Of a stretch of DNA of 64,000 nt, positions 28,048 through 36,618 are shown piece by piece. The stretch comes from Bradyrhizobium diazoefficiens (GTDB taxonomy: Bacteria; Pseudomonadota; Alphaproteobacteria; Rhizobiales; Xanthobacteraceae). The DNA lies in the NCBI RefSeq assembly GCF_016599855.1, contig NZ_CP067041.1:5580001-5644000 (forward strand), written 5' to 3'. The notes below the pieces were generated by a model. That model searched no databases and was not told the DNA's origin. It worked only from the letters and a program-made list of their open reading frames with translations. Position 1 is the stretch's first letter. Each line of letters begins with the position of its first letter. Position numbers and translations under genes: made by a program.

Positions 28048-28695
28048 AATTAATCTCCTGCACTCTGGATGGAACTCAAATCTCGCATCGACAGGATGCC
28101 TGTGGGCGGCACTATTGGTATAAATATACTCCAGGCGACCTGGCTGAACCCGCATCTCGCGAATCGGAGGCTCCTTTGCCTACGATAGAGAAACGCCATT
28201 GCCGGCAAGCTACCGATGAAGCCGGGAAATCGCCCAGCTTAGGCCCGCAGCACTGCGCTCATGTAGCGTCGCGCGACCACATTGTCGGCTGAACACCGCT
28301 ACACGCAGCACTACTGCAGAGGCAGTCGCATAAAGATCTGTGAGAGTCTGTATTGCTCAATACAGTTTACCATCTAATTTCGCGATGAACTCAAGTGGAG
28401 CCGAAATCGGCGGCAAGCTCCTGGGCGGTTCGAAATAGGGAGGATTTGGGTGGCGCGGTGCAGATCAAATCAATTGTCCCGGTACAGTAGGTCGGCCTTG
28501 CACGGCCACAATCGACCTCTTCAACGAGGCTAGAATCGCCGATATGGGTAGTCCAAAGGATATACTTGCGCGGATGCGGTCGCTGCTCAAAGCTCGCGCG
28601 AGCCGAGCGCTTGGTCGCGATGTATTCGTGATCGTTCTTATCAGCGGCGAATGGCAATACTGATATTCTATGTGTTTTTCTAGGATAGACTTACG
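28048..28695. other. 648-bp divergent gap between LuxR-type and Crp/Fnr-type regulators
   Basis: Should hold the promoters of both regulators. A minus-strand frame at 28391-28657 (88 codons, containing YILWTTHIGDSSLVEEVD) is open but lacks a clear ribosome-binding site, and I do not recognise it. No RNA gene or strong terminator is apparent. Confidence 0.4.
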
Positions 28696-29400
28696 ATGAT
28701 AAGGCAGCTGGCTAAGAATAGAATGCTTGCCGCCATGTCGCCAGCCGACGTTCAGCTTCTCCGACCGGAGGAAGCCGAGTTCTCGCGCGGCGATGTCCTC
28801 TTCGACTGGCATGGTCACGTGGACCGGATCTACTTTCCTCATACAGCGCTTGTATCGCTTTTGACCCACCTGAAAGAGGGCGGGATGATCGAAACGGGTA
28901 CAATCGGTTGTGAAGGAGTTGTTGGGTCTTTTGCGATTTTTGGCGATGGCATTGCTCTAACGCGGTCGATCGTGCAGATTCCGGGACGTTGTTCCGTGGT
29001 CAAACTCAATCGGATGAAGAAGGCCGTTTCCGAAAGCGAAGGAATCCGTATGCTCGTCGGTCGCTTTCAACAGGCCTTCGTCGCACACATTCTGCAGCAA
29101 GTTGCGTGTAATGCAGTCCATGATGTGCTGTCGCGATGCGCGCGCTGGATCCTTATGGGCCTCGACCGAGCTGAGGATGACGTTGTCCATCTCACGCACG
29201 AATTCCTGGGAGAAATGCTTGGTACGGTCCGACCCACCGTGTCATTGGCTCTCAAGAAGCTTCAAAACGATGGGCTGATCGAGACATCCTACGGGAGAAT
29301 TCGAGTGCTGGACCGTTCGGGACTCGAAAATGCTAGTTGCGAGTGCTACGGGATCATCCGAACGACATATCGGCGACTGCTACCCCTGACGTATGCATGA
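28696..29400 (+). CDS. Crp/Fnr family transcriptional regulator
   Basis: 234 residues. The N-terminal cyclic-nucleotide-binding-like barrel (EAEFSRGDVLFDWHGHVDRI, GCEGVVGSFAIFG) lacks Fnr-type iron-sulfur cysteines. The C-terminal helix-turn-helix reads LTHEFLGEMLGTVRPTVSLA, followed by LKKLQNDGLIETSYGRIRVLD. This matches a common rhizobial subgroup with no characterised ligand. It faces the exported-protein cluster convergently (214-bp gap). Its target is unknown; it may control island genes. Confidence 0.88.
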   Translation: MIRQLAKNRMLAAMSPADVQLLRPEEAEFSRGDVLFDWHGHVDRIYFPHTALVSLLTHLKEGGMIETGTIGCEGVVGSFAIFGDGIALTRSIVQIPGRCSVVKLNRMKKAVSESEGIRMLVGRFQQAFVAHILQQVACNAVHDVLSRCARWILMGLDRAEDDVVHLTHEFLGEMLGTVRPTVSLALKKLQNDGLIETSYGRIRVLDRSGLENASCECYGIIRTTYRRLLPLTYA

Positions 29401-29614
29401 GGCTGTCGCAACGGAGTTGCGAGGCAACGCTAAGATGATCCACCCCGCGAGAGCATCCCTAAGCAGCTCCGAACAAAATCGCCAACCCGGTTGACCGCGT
29501 CTCGGCAGCACCCGCGCCGATTTTGTACGTTGTTGGACCATATTCGGGTCCTTGCGACCTTCAATTGTATGTATGCACGCAGCCGGGACTCACGAAGCCT
29601 TATCGGTAACACGC

Positions 29615-30184
29615 TCAGGGCTTGACGTAAGTCCAGCCCTGCTCCTCCCGCTCCATGATGCGTACGACGCCGGAGTTGACGACTTGAGCCTCTGGAATGA
29701 GTTGTATCTCCTTATTCTCATGCTTTCGCATGTTCTCCCGCGTGTTGCCGCACGCTTTGAACATTACCTCCGGCGTGCTCACCGACATTGTTTCAATTCT
29801 GTCCTTCACGGGTGAGGTATCGGCGCGGAGCATATGCAAGCCGGGCCCGAAGGTGATCACTTCGATCTTAACCTCCTCGCCCACGTCTTTATAGTGTTGC
29901 ACCACGTTTGTAGCGTTGTTCAGGGTCAGATTCATCGCTGCCGCATCGTTGCTATTCACCTGCAAGATGAGGCGATGTTCTTTGTTCTTAGCCGTGGATC
30001 GACTCTCTGAGCTGGATAAGCGGCGCAGGTTTTTTTTCGTCGCAATTACCGCTTTTTGTTTTCGCAGAAGAGTCTCCGGCGTCCGGTCGATCGGTCGCGC
30101 AGCTTCCTGCCCCGTAGACAAGGATATCGCCACAAGAAGCATAGCCAGGCTTGTTGTTCCCTTTAGCGCAATTTGCCGTAACAT
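29615..30184 (-). CDS. Exported DsrE/DsrF-like protein
   Basis: 189 residues; start at 30184 is supported by GGGAGG at 9-nt spacing. Residues 1-24 (LKGTTSLAMLLVAISLSTGQ) form a signal peptide. After a charged linker the DsrE-like fold is recognisable: HRLILQVNSNDAAAMNLTLN, NNATNVVQHYKDVGEEVKIE, FGPGLHMLRADTSPVKDRI and FKACGNTRENM. One cysteine lies at the position used for sulfur transfer in DsrE/TusD proteins. Exported DsrE-like proteins occur in many proteobacteria with unclear roles. It is the last gene of the minus-strand exported-protein run, 38 bp after the TagO-like gene. Confidence 0.83.
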   Translation of the reverse strand: MLRQIALKGTTSLAMLLVAISLSTGQEAARPIDRTPETLLRKQKAVIATKKNLRRLSSSESRSTAKNKEHRLILQVNSNDAAAMNLTLNNATNVVQHYKDVGEEVKIEVITFGPGLHMLRADTSPVKDRIETMSVSTPEVMFKACGNTRENMRKHENKEIQLIPEAQVVNSGVVRIMEREEQGWTYVKP

Positions 30185-30221
30185 GCTCAACCACCTCCCA
30201 TTAGCTTGTCTTGTGCCAATA

Positions 30222-30854
30222 TCAGCTGTTCGGCTTTGCAATGGCGGCAGGCCATTTGCATGCCGTGGCTATCTTGGTGCGCACCGCCTCAAGTCCAACC
30301 AAAGAGAACGTTCCTTGTTGAGCGGCCCCCAGGCGGGAAGCAATGTACACGACCAGTTCGCCATGGCTTGGAAGCGACTGAAATAGGGCGCGCGGATCAG
30401 CCTTGAACGCGATACCGGTTCCGAATGCGGGAGTGGTCGCAGCGATTTGGACGGGCTGGCCACCCTTGGTGCTGTAGGAGACGACGTAATCCTCAGCCCG
30501 TCCGGAGATCGCGGGGCCGGAGACAGCGAGTTCGCTCCGTTCACCCCGGCAACGCATGGTCAGCTGCAGCGGTGAGCCGCCTGCGACCTCGCGCGACGAG
30601 GTCACCGCGGTGGCGATGGGCGCGTAATCCACGGGCGAAGTCGTCTGACTGACGACCCACTCGCTTACCGCCACTGTGGGCCCGGCCGGCGGCCCGATGC
30701 TTCGCGCGAGCTTGTCCAGACATTCGATCCGCTCCTCGCGCTGCATCAGACTACAGGTACGAAGTTGCGCCAGCGGATTCTCGGCGCTCTGCACGGGTGC
30801 CATTCCTGTAACGAAAGCGAGCGCGGAAGCCGCGGTAAAGATCGCGCGATTCAT
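30222..30854 (-). CDS. TagO/VasI-like exported protein
   Basis: 210 residues with a signal peptide (IFTAASALAFVTGMAPVQSA). The segment WVVSQTTSPVDYAPIATAV followed by LQLTMRCRGERSELAVSG is the core of the TagO/VasI family, periplasmic proteins first described in type VI secretion clusters. Cys33 and Cys45 bracket a short N-terminal CLDKLAR helix typical of the family. No other type VI genes are present here, so it is an orphan member. Its start overlaps the stop of the TAXI gene by 4 bp. Confidence 0.78.
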   Translation of the reverse strand: MNRAIFTAASALAFVTGMAPVQSAENPLAQLRTCSLMQREERIECLDKLARSIGPPAGPTVAVSEWVVSQTTSPVDYAPIATAVTSSREVAGGSPLQLTMRCRGERSELAVSGPAISGRAEDYVVSYSTKGGQPVQIAATTPAFGTGIAFKADPRALFQSLPSHGELVVYIASRLGAAQQGTFSLVGLEAVRTKIATACKWPAAIAKPNS

Positions 30855-31882
30855 TTCGATGCCTGCGTAGCGCGAGAATGGTTATCCAGCCACGCCTGCG
30901 CCGCTGGAAAGCGGGTAAGCCCGGGCACCGTCGCACCTAGATTGATCGATTTCCATTTTCGATCAAATCCGGGCTCCTGCAGTCTGTTGATGCGGGAGAA
31001 TAGATGATCAACAAAGCGAGCGACGCGCTCATAGCGAGACGTGTTATTTCGCCAATTGTAGGCGACCAACGCGGTCGGCACGGCGATCGTGTCGACGTGT
31101 TCGCCTTCTTTAATAAGGCCGGGATAATCGGATGCTTCGAGAGATGCAGGGAGATAGTAATCTTCCAGCCTGCTTTCGTACGGTACCGGCAGGAACTTGA
31201 ATCCAGGATCCCAGCGTCCACGCACGAAGGGCTCGACCGGCTTGGACGTGATGAACACGACCGCAGCGATGTCTCCCTTCCGCATTTGTTCCAACGCGAC
31301 CTGATGCGGAATGAAGGTCTGCTGCACGTCAAGTCCGAGACGGCTGAAGATCAGCGGCCCAGAATAGGCTGCGGCCGTACCCTGGTTGTTGAAATTTACC
31401 TTCTTCCCGACCAGGTCTGTCAGACTGTGAATCTCCGGCCGAACGAAAATATGCAATTCGGAGGGAAAGAGATTCAGCACGTAGGCTAGGCGACGCTGAA
31501 TGTCCGGCACTTGCCTCTTGTACTCGTCGAGCACGTCGGCATTGATGATGGCTGCATCGATGCCATGCAAATAGAGCAGTGAGTTGACGTTTTCGGCGGC
31601 TCCGCGCGTCACGACAGGCAATACATGTAGATTGTCGCCATCGTCAGCAACACGCGCGATCTCTGCGGCAAGACGAATAGGCGCGCCTTCGAGGAGGCCT
31701 CCGGCAAGGCCGACAGTCCAGGCATTCATCGTCACTCTCGGTTCCGGGTGAACGGTTGCCTTCGCTGATGCAGCGGTGTTCATCTTGGCACCTTTTGTCT
31801 GCGCATCCACACCGGAGGGCTGCAGCAGCAACAAAGGAGTCAGTGCGGCGAGCAACAGTTGCGGTCGAAAAAACCTTTGCAT
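30851..31882 (-). CDS. TAXI-family TRAP solute-binding protein
   Basis: 343 residues; AAAAGGA precedes the ATG. The signal peptide ends near SGVDAQ. Family segments are VGLAGGLLEGAPIRLAAEIA, the variant of the STGG-x-YYP-x-G motif, VNSLLYLHGIDAAIINADVL, SLTDLVGKKVNFNNQGTAAA and AALVAYNWRN-like C-terminal parts. TAXI proteins bind small carboxylates or amino acids for TRAP permeases, but no permease gene is nearby. It may therefore serve as a sensor or scavenging protein for its exported neighbours. It is translationally coupled to the TagO-like gene. Confidence 0.84.
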   Translation of the reverse strand: MQRFFRPQLLLAALTPLLLLQPSGVDAQTKGAKMNTAASAKATVHPEPRVTMNAWTVGLAGGLLEGAPIRLAAEIARVADDGDNLHVLPVVTRGAAENVNSLLYLHGIDAAIINADVLDEYKRQVPDIQRRLAYVLNLFPSELHIFVRPEIHSLTDLVGKKVNFNNQGTAAAYSGPLIFSRLGLDVQQTFIPHQVALEQMRKGDIAAVVFITSKPVEPFVRGRWDPGFKFLPVPYESRLEDYYLPASLEASDYPGLIKEGEHVDTIAVPTALVAYNWRNNTSRYERVARFVDHLFSRINRLQEPGFDRKWKSINLGATVPGLTRFPAAQAWLDNHSRATQASK

Positions 31883-31939
31883 TTGGTTGTCCTTTTCTTC
31901 GTGTGAGAACGCTCCGTTTATCGCAGCGCCACAGCTCCT

Positions 31940-34081
31940 CTACCGAAGCGCTTCCAATCGCTGTTTCGCTTGCGTGTTGCCGACTGCCTCCGCCCTTGCG
32001 TAAAGCTCTCGCGCCTTTGTCACGTCCCCAAGCGTGCCAACTGTTGACCATTTGGGAAGAACGTGGGGGTCGTAGGTCTCCGCTAGTGCGAAGACTGCCT
32101 GTGCGCTGCCTCTTTCGGCCGCGCGCTCAAGCACAATCCGAGCGGCGCCTATATCGCCCTGCTCAAGTAATATCCTCGCACGTGGGACTAATCTTCTCGC
32201 GGCCGCACCCTCATCGACACTGTCAGGCCGCTCGTCTCCAACACGTGCTGACTTGATCTGATCGGCTTGGAGGGGTTTTGCCCTGTCCGCCTCAGGTTCG
32301 TTGTTAGCGCTCGCAATCGGACGCGCGTTTGCTACCACTGCGGCTGTAAACGCCTGCTTGTTTCTGCGCTCGGACGCGGGATCGACTTGCTTCGCGCTTG
32401 CCTGTTCTCGTTGCAGCGACTTGCGCGGCTCCGTAGCGTCCGTCTCGGCCACTTGCTTTTGCTCAATTTGCCCGCTCTCATTGCGAGCCCGAGCCTCGTA
32501 CTCATCTCTCGTGGCGTGTGCCGCCTGGAACTCTTTCGCCAGCGCCTCCGCCTTATCATGCTCCTGCTGTAGCGATCGCTTCAACTGCGTCGCGTCACTC
32601 TCTGCCGCCTGCTTCAGTCGGCTGGTTTCGTCTTGTGCCTTAGTTACCAGGGCGGTTTGCGTCTCGACCTCGCGCTTAGCCGATGCCAGCTCCTGTTCGA
32701 GCCGCGAGGCCCGTTCGCGCTCCTGCTGCAGGGATGCCCGCAACTGGGGGGCGCCAGTGTCCGCTGCCCTCTTCTTGAGGTCTTCTAATTGCTCATCGGT
32801 TTTACGTGCCTGCGCCTCGTAGGCGTATGTCTGGGTGCGCGCGGTTGAAAGCTCCCTTGCCAACGCCTCCGCCTTATCATGCTCCTGCTGTAGTGATCGC
32901 TTCAACTCCGTCGCGTCGCTCTCTGCGGCCTGCTTCAGTCGGCTGGTTTCCTCGCTTGCCTTAGTTGCCAAGGTCGCTTGCGTCTCGACATCGCGCTTGG
33001 CCGATGCCAGATCCTGTTCGAGCTTTGACGCTCGTTCGCGTTCCTGCTGCAGGGATGCTCGCAACTCGGCCGCGCCAGTGTCCGATGCCCTCTTCTTGAG
33101 GTCTTCCACTTGCTCGTCGGTTTTACGTGCCTGCGCCTCGTATGCGTACGTCCGGGCGCGCGCGCTTGAAAGCTCCTTTACCAGCGCCTCCGATTTGTCA
33201 TGCTCCTGCTGCAGCGATCGCTTCAACTGCGTCGCGTCACTCTCTGCAGCCTGCTTCAGTCGGCTGGTTTTCTCGCTTGCCTTAGTTGCCAAGGCCGCTT
33301 GCGTCTCGACATCACGCTTGGCCGATGCAAGATCCTGCTCGAGCTGCGACGCTCGTTCGCGTTCCTGCTGCAGCAATTTTCGCAACTCGGCCGCGCCGCT
33401 GTCCGCGACGTGCGGTGGCGCCGCACCCTCCTCCCCCTTGGCTGCTAGTGCTGTTTGGGCCTCATGTTCGCGCCGATTTCCGGTGAACTCCTGGTTCAGC
33501 AGATCAGCCCGATGATCCTTCGGCTCGAGAGGTTGCAGCAATCCGAGAGCGCGCGTTCCAACGGTGAGTTCGCAGGACCGTCTCTCCGCCGAGCCGTGTT
33601 CCGGAGATTGTCCTATATCGCTGACGGCCGCCTGCGAAATATGCATTGATTTTTCGCTGCTGTGCCGACTGGAGAGATAAGAGTCCTTTGCGGTTCCGAA
33701 CTCGGGCGGCAGGAGCTCCGCCCCGTGATGTTCTTCCGGCGCCTGCCGCGAGATTGAAGTGTTTGCCGCCGCTTGCGTAAGCCGGGCCGAAGCGTTGCCG
33801 ACATTGGACGATCGCGCACCCGCGATGAGGGAACCGGGGGAGACGGGCCGTTGTACCTGCGGGGCCTCCGAAGACGCGCGCGTTTCCGCCCCTGATGTGG
33901 CCGCTAGGACGCTTACAGCAATGAGGATAACCGCTCGCCCATGAGGAAAACGCTGGCGCGCCGGTGGTTGTGCAAAAACAATAGGTGGCTCGGCGGGGTC
34001 ACGCGATGTTGCGCAAGCGTTTGCGTCTTTAAGAAGATCATTCTGCTCCTGTCCCGGAGCATACGAACTCAACTTCCGCAT
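31940..34081 (-). CDS. Long coiled-coil protein with internal 107-residue repeats and Sel1-like C-terminus
   Basis: 713 residues. A hydrophobic segment at about 49-63 (RAVILIAVSVLAATSG) is likely a signal or membrane anchor, so most of the protein should be periplasmic. Residues 231-540 consist of almost three copies of a 107-residue unit rich in Glu, Lys, Gln and Ala (LQQERERAS, LASAKRDVETQ, SRLKQAAESDAT, SLQQEHDKAEAL), a strong coiled coil. The last 85 residues (ARILLEQGDIGAARIVLERAAERG, TKARELYARAEAVGN) resemble Sel1/TPR repeats. Similar architectures are seen in rhizobial proteins without known function. It is first in the minus-strand run with the TAXI, TagO-like and DsrE-like genes. Confidence 0.82.
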   Translation of the reverse strand: MRKLSSYAPGQEQNDLLKDANACATSRDPAEPPIVFAQPPARQRFPHGRAVILIAVSVLAATSGAETRASSEAPQVQRPVSPGSLIAGARSSNVGNASARLTQAAANTSISRQAPEEHHGAELLPPEFGTAKDSYLSSRHSSEKSMHISQAAVSDIGQSPEHGSAERRSCELTVGTRALGLLQPLEPKDHRADLLNQEFTGNRREHEAQTALAAKGEEGAAPPHVADSGAAELRKLLQQERERASQLEQDLASAKRDVETQAALATKASEKTSRLKQAAESDATQLKRSLQQEHDKSEALVKELSSARARTYAYEAQARKTDEQVEDLKKRASDTGAAELRASLQQERERASKLEQDLASAKRDVETQATLATKASEETSRLKQAAESDATELKRSLQQEHDKAEALARELSTARTQTYAYEAQARKTDEQLEDLKKRAADTGAPQLRASLQQERERASRLEQELASAKREVETQTALVTKAQDETSRLKQAAESDATQLKRSLQQEHDKAEALAKEFQAAHATRDEYEARARNESGQIEQKQVAETDATEPRKSLQREQASAKQVDPASERRNKQAFTAAVVANARPIASANNEPEADRAKPLQADQIKSARVGDERPDSVDEGAAARRLVPRARILLEQGDIGAARIVLERAAERGSAQAVFALAETYDPHVLPKWSTVGTLGDVTKARELYARAEAVGNTQAKQRLEALR
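32462..33391. repeat. 321-bp in-frame tandem repeats within the coiled-coil gene
   Basis: Units begin at residues 231, 338 and 445 of the protein (about 2.9 copies). The DNA copies are very similar, for example GATCGCTTCAACT recurs near 32574, 32895 and 33224. This spacing of exact multiples of 3 keeps the frame and makes copy-number change by recombination likely. Confidence 0.85.
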
Positions 34082-34689
34082 GGCGAACCGCCCCTACTGC
34101 GATGCGTAACGATACTCTTCGCACCTTTTCGCCGCCATTCCTCGCATGGAGGACGGGCAGCACTCCCTTTTCTATTCCTCGGATGGCCGACCCTGTTTAT
34201 CCTTTTGGGTTAGGGTCGTGCATGCCGACCGTTGAGGCGGGATGGCTCCGTTGGCGATTGAGTGGTTCGGGACGGCTCAGGGCGGGACCTACTCGATCAC
34301 GCACATTACCCGGAGATCGCGAGCGATCCGCTCAAAAGTCCCTAATAGCGAATGATTGTCGACAACGCGACACCAGCTTAGAGAAGCTGCCTAGGCGTTG
34401 TGTTGCCCCAACAGGAGCTCGCGTCCGCTTCAACGAGGCGAACGATCGGCTTGCCCGCGTCGAACGTCAGAGTCCGAATGAAGGCACAGTCATCTTAGCC
34501 CTGCAGCACCCCCTGACCCAACACAGAACAGCGGCGCTGCTTCGTGCGCAAAACGTACCTTGTTGCGTCCACTTAGACCACGTCGACCGCTCTTCTTGGC
34601 GTCGCTCGCGCGTTGCGGCTAGACAGTGAGGAAGCTGCTCGAATGCGATATCGACCACAGCCTGTCGCTCGTCGATCAGCTCGTTTCGT
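34082..34689. other. 608-bp gap without recognised genes
   Basis: It lies upstream of the coiled-coil gene and downstream of the second LuxR-type gene, and should include the promoter of the exported-protein run. Several open frames cross it on both strands but none has a ribosome-binding site, motif or natural residue composition. It could be degraded sequence. Confidence 0.4.
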
Positions 34690-35535
34690 CTACCTCGTCG
34701 GGATGCTGTCAAAACGCAATGTTGGTTCGACACTCCGTTCTTCGATGTCAGCGGAGTTAGCACACTCTTCTACGACCTGGACTTCGGTCAACCCAGTACA
34801 TTCAAGCGCAATACCCTGATTTCCAACAAGAGCCAGTTGCGTCCTGTTTGCGGCACCAAATTTCCTCATCAATTGGCCTAGGTATACCTTCACAGTTGCT
34901 TCCGTCATCCCGAGCTCCCGCGCGATCATCTTGTTAGAGTCTCCGAAGCGGACACGCTCAAGCACCTCTCCTTCTCGTCCCGTCAGCTTGTTTTTCCTCC
35001 TGCGCCCGCTCTGATCGGACTTCAAGCCAGCATTGCAGTAGTGTGATCGCGGTTTCTCTTCCTGTGATTGGTTTTGCGCTGATTGCCGCTGAAGTTGACG
35101 AATAGCGGCTTGTGGAAAATACGAACCGCCATGTAGGATAAATGACAATGCCTCGCATGCGAGGTTGGCGTCTATACCGGTAGGGACAAAGCCTGTTATC
35201 TCAGCGGCGACTGCGGCCTCGATCTCTTGAGGATCATCTCTATCCGAGATAATGATTAAAGGTACATCACCTGATTGCCCACGCAGCATCATGAATGTTT
35301 GCAAGTTTCTCGGCTCAGCGATGGAGTCGCCGCCCACGTTGACAATCAGCATCCGAATGTCTGTTTGTGCGTGAAGTGCTTCGCAGGCCTGATCGACATC
35401 GAAAGATGTCAACCTCAGATCTTCCGAGTTTGCCCAATGCTGAAAGAAGCTTATCAAGCTCGCGCGTCGCAGGCTTTTTGAATCAATAATCGCAACTATC
35501 GGTTTCCCGTGAGCGATAGACATTCCGCAACTCAT
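34690..35535 (-). CDS. LuxR/NarL-type regulator with degenerate receiver, beside the peptide locus
   Basis: 281 residues from an ATG at 35535 with GGGG nine bases upstream. The helix-turn-helix is KLTGREGEVLERVRFGDSNK, MIARELGMTEATVKVYLGQL, MRKFGAANRTQLALVG. The receiver-like half (VAIIDSKSLRRASLISFFQ, VPLIIISDRDDPQEIEAAVA) has Asn in place of the phospho-acceptor Asp in RMLIVNVGGDS. A 45-residue tail rich in Glu/Val follows the DNA-binding domain. It is divergent from the two peptide genes, with a 552-bp gap, and is the nearest candidate regulator for them. Regulation by cell density is not implied by the LuxR-type domain alone. Confidence 0.86.
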   Translation of the reverse strand: MSCGMSIAHGKPIVAIIDSKSLRRASLISFFQHWANSEDLRLTSFDVDQACEALHAQTDIRMLIVNVGGDSIAEPRNLQTFMMLRGQSGDVPLIIISDRDDPQEIEAAVAAEITGFVPTGIDANLACEALSFILHGGSYFPQAAIRQLQRQSAQNQSQEEKPRSHYCNAGLKSDQSGRRRKNKLTGREGEVLERVRFGDSNKMIARELGMTEATVKVYLGQLMRKFGAANRTQLALVGNQGIALECTGLTEVQVVEECANSADIEERSVEPTLRFDSIPTR

Positions 35536-36087
35536 GCGTCCGCGCCCCACACACTTACATTGCGACTAATACTCCAGATAGCTCAATTGGCCCGAGTCCC
35601 GCAATCTCCTTCAAAATGGGTAGAGGCGATCACCTCAGAGGGGATGGGACATGAAGCTCTCAACGCATATGAAGCTCCCGTCCATCGAATGGTGACGGCA
35701 GCCACCAAGCGAGACGCACCTTCAGACCGCATGTCAGGCCAATCAGGTCACGTATAAGACCAGCGAGCGGCGAATGCGTGCAGGTCGGTGTGCAACGGAG
35801 CCATCGAACCGTACGATGCGGCAGCGCGGCGCCCAGCGTGCAATTTGTCGGAGGGTCATCACCCGATCGCGCATCGCAACGAAAGGAAAATCGTTTTAGG
35901 TCGAAGGTCGTATATCGCCGTTCTCGGGGCTACGGTCGTACGCGGCGATGTTGGTCATCGGACACTCAGATGTCGTACACCTCATGCAGCGTTGCGCAAC
36001 ACTGAAATCTACGTACGGTTTGTTTCGCAAGCAGACTGCCGACACGGGCAATCTATTGCGTCAGACCGACTGAAAGAGGAGGCTGCA
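35536..36087. promoter_or_regulatory. 552-bp divergent region upstream of the peptide-export genes
   Basis: Expected to carry the promoter for the peptide/exporter operon and that of the LuxR-type gene. No long frame is convincing. A 14-codon frame at 35651-35695 (MKLSTHMKLPSIEW) follows a purine-rich GAGGGGATGGGAC, but it is too short to judge. AGAGGAGG at 36075-36082 is the ribosome-binding site of the first peptide. Confidence 0.4.
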
Positions 36088-36279
36088 ATGACCATGACTA
36101 GCAACAATGAAATGCGTGAGTTGGCCGATAAGGAACTGGATGCAGTGTGTGGAGGAGGGTGGGGCTTCAGAACGGGAGACATTTATGCCTTCCAGAAAAA
36201 CGTTGCTGTGGTGAACAAGAGTTGGGACACCACAATCTACCAATCGAACAACAACAATACTGGTGTTCAGTACGCGTAA
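36088..36279 (+). CDS. Double-glycine leader peptide (putative bacteriocin/secreted peptide precursor 1)
   Basis: 63 residues with a strong ribosome-binding site (AGAGGAGG, 5 nt before ATG). The N-terminal leader ends in ELADKELDAVCGG, matching the bacteriocin-type double-glycine signal (L-x-x-x-E-L-D-x-V-x-G-G). Cleavage after the glycines would free a core of about 39-40 residues beginning GWGFRTGD, with an Asn-rich end (YQSNNNNTGVQ), no cysteine and no membrane helix. The exporter encoded 1.6 kb downstream has the C39 peptidase that removes such leaders. The target or role (antibacterial, signalling) is unknown. Its short length would hide it from most gene callers. Confidence 0.8.
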   Translation: MTMTSNNEMRELADKELDAVCGGGWGFRTGDIYAFQKNVAVVNKSWDTTIYQSNNNNTGVQYA

Positions 36280-36342
36280 GTGATTGCCCGCTCCTCCCGG
36301 CCTGACTTGCGGAGGAGCGGGCTCTTCAACAGGAGAATCCAA

Positions 36343-36540
36343 ATGGCTTTAAAGCGCGCGCTCTATGACTTGAACGATCGGGACATCGACATGGTCTCTG
36401 CTGGTCGGAGCATCCACATCGCGATTGTTGTGAGATCGTCAGATCAAACCATCACCCAAACTGGTGGGAGTCAACTCGATGTAATAGCGAATAACAGGAC
36501 CATCATTGACGCTATGTCGATCGGCGAGCCCAGCAGGTAG
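36343..36540 (+). CDS. Double-glycine-like leader peptide (putative secreted peptide precursor 2)
   Basis: 65 residues, 63 bp after the first peptide gene, with ribosome-binding site AGGAG 6 nt before the ATG. The leader DLNDRDIDMVSAG follows the same pattern as peptide 1 but ends in Ala-Gly rather than Gly-Gly, an accepted variant for C39 peptidases. The predicted core starts RSIHIAIVV and is rich in Thr, Ser, Gln, Ile and Asn (QTITQTGGSQLDVIANN), again without cysteines. Two unlike cores in tandem recall two-peptide bacteriocins, though this is inference. It is the last gene before the export pair. Confidence 0.75.
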   Translation: MALKRALYDLNDRDIDMVSAGRSIHIAIVVRSSDQTITQTGGSQLDVIANNRTIIDAMSIGEPSR

Positions 36541-36618
36541 TGGGTTTTCAGTCCACCAACATAGCCTCTGATGCACAGAGAAGTGTCACAAAGTACATAG
36601 GAACTGGGTACTGGAGCC

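Noticed and set aside
28391..28657. 88-codon minus-strand frame between two regulators
   Set aside because: No translation signal and no recognisable motif; mentioned only in the gap description.
30222..30854. Part of a type VI secretion cluster
   Set aside because: Only the TagO/VasI-like gene is present; no sheath, Hcp, VgrG or ClpV genes occur in the window.
32301..33515. Long Ser/Cys/Ala-rich plus-strand frames opposite the coiled-coil gene
   Set aside because: Antisense shadows of the repeated coiled-coil gene; their apparent repeats simply mirror it.
34102..34629. 175-codon plus-strand frame in the island
   Set aside because: Arg/Pro-rich composition typical of a GC-driven open frame, no start signal, no motif.
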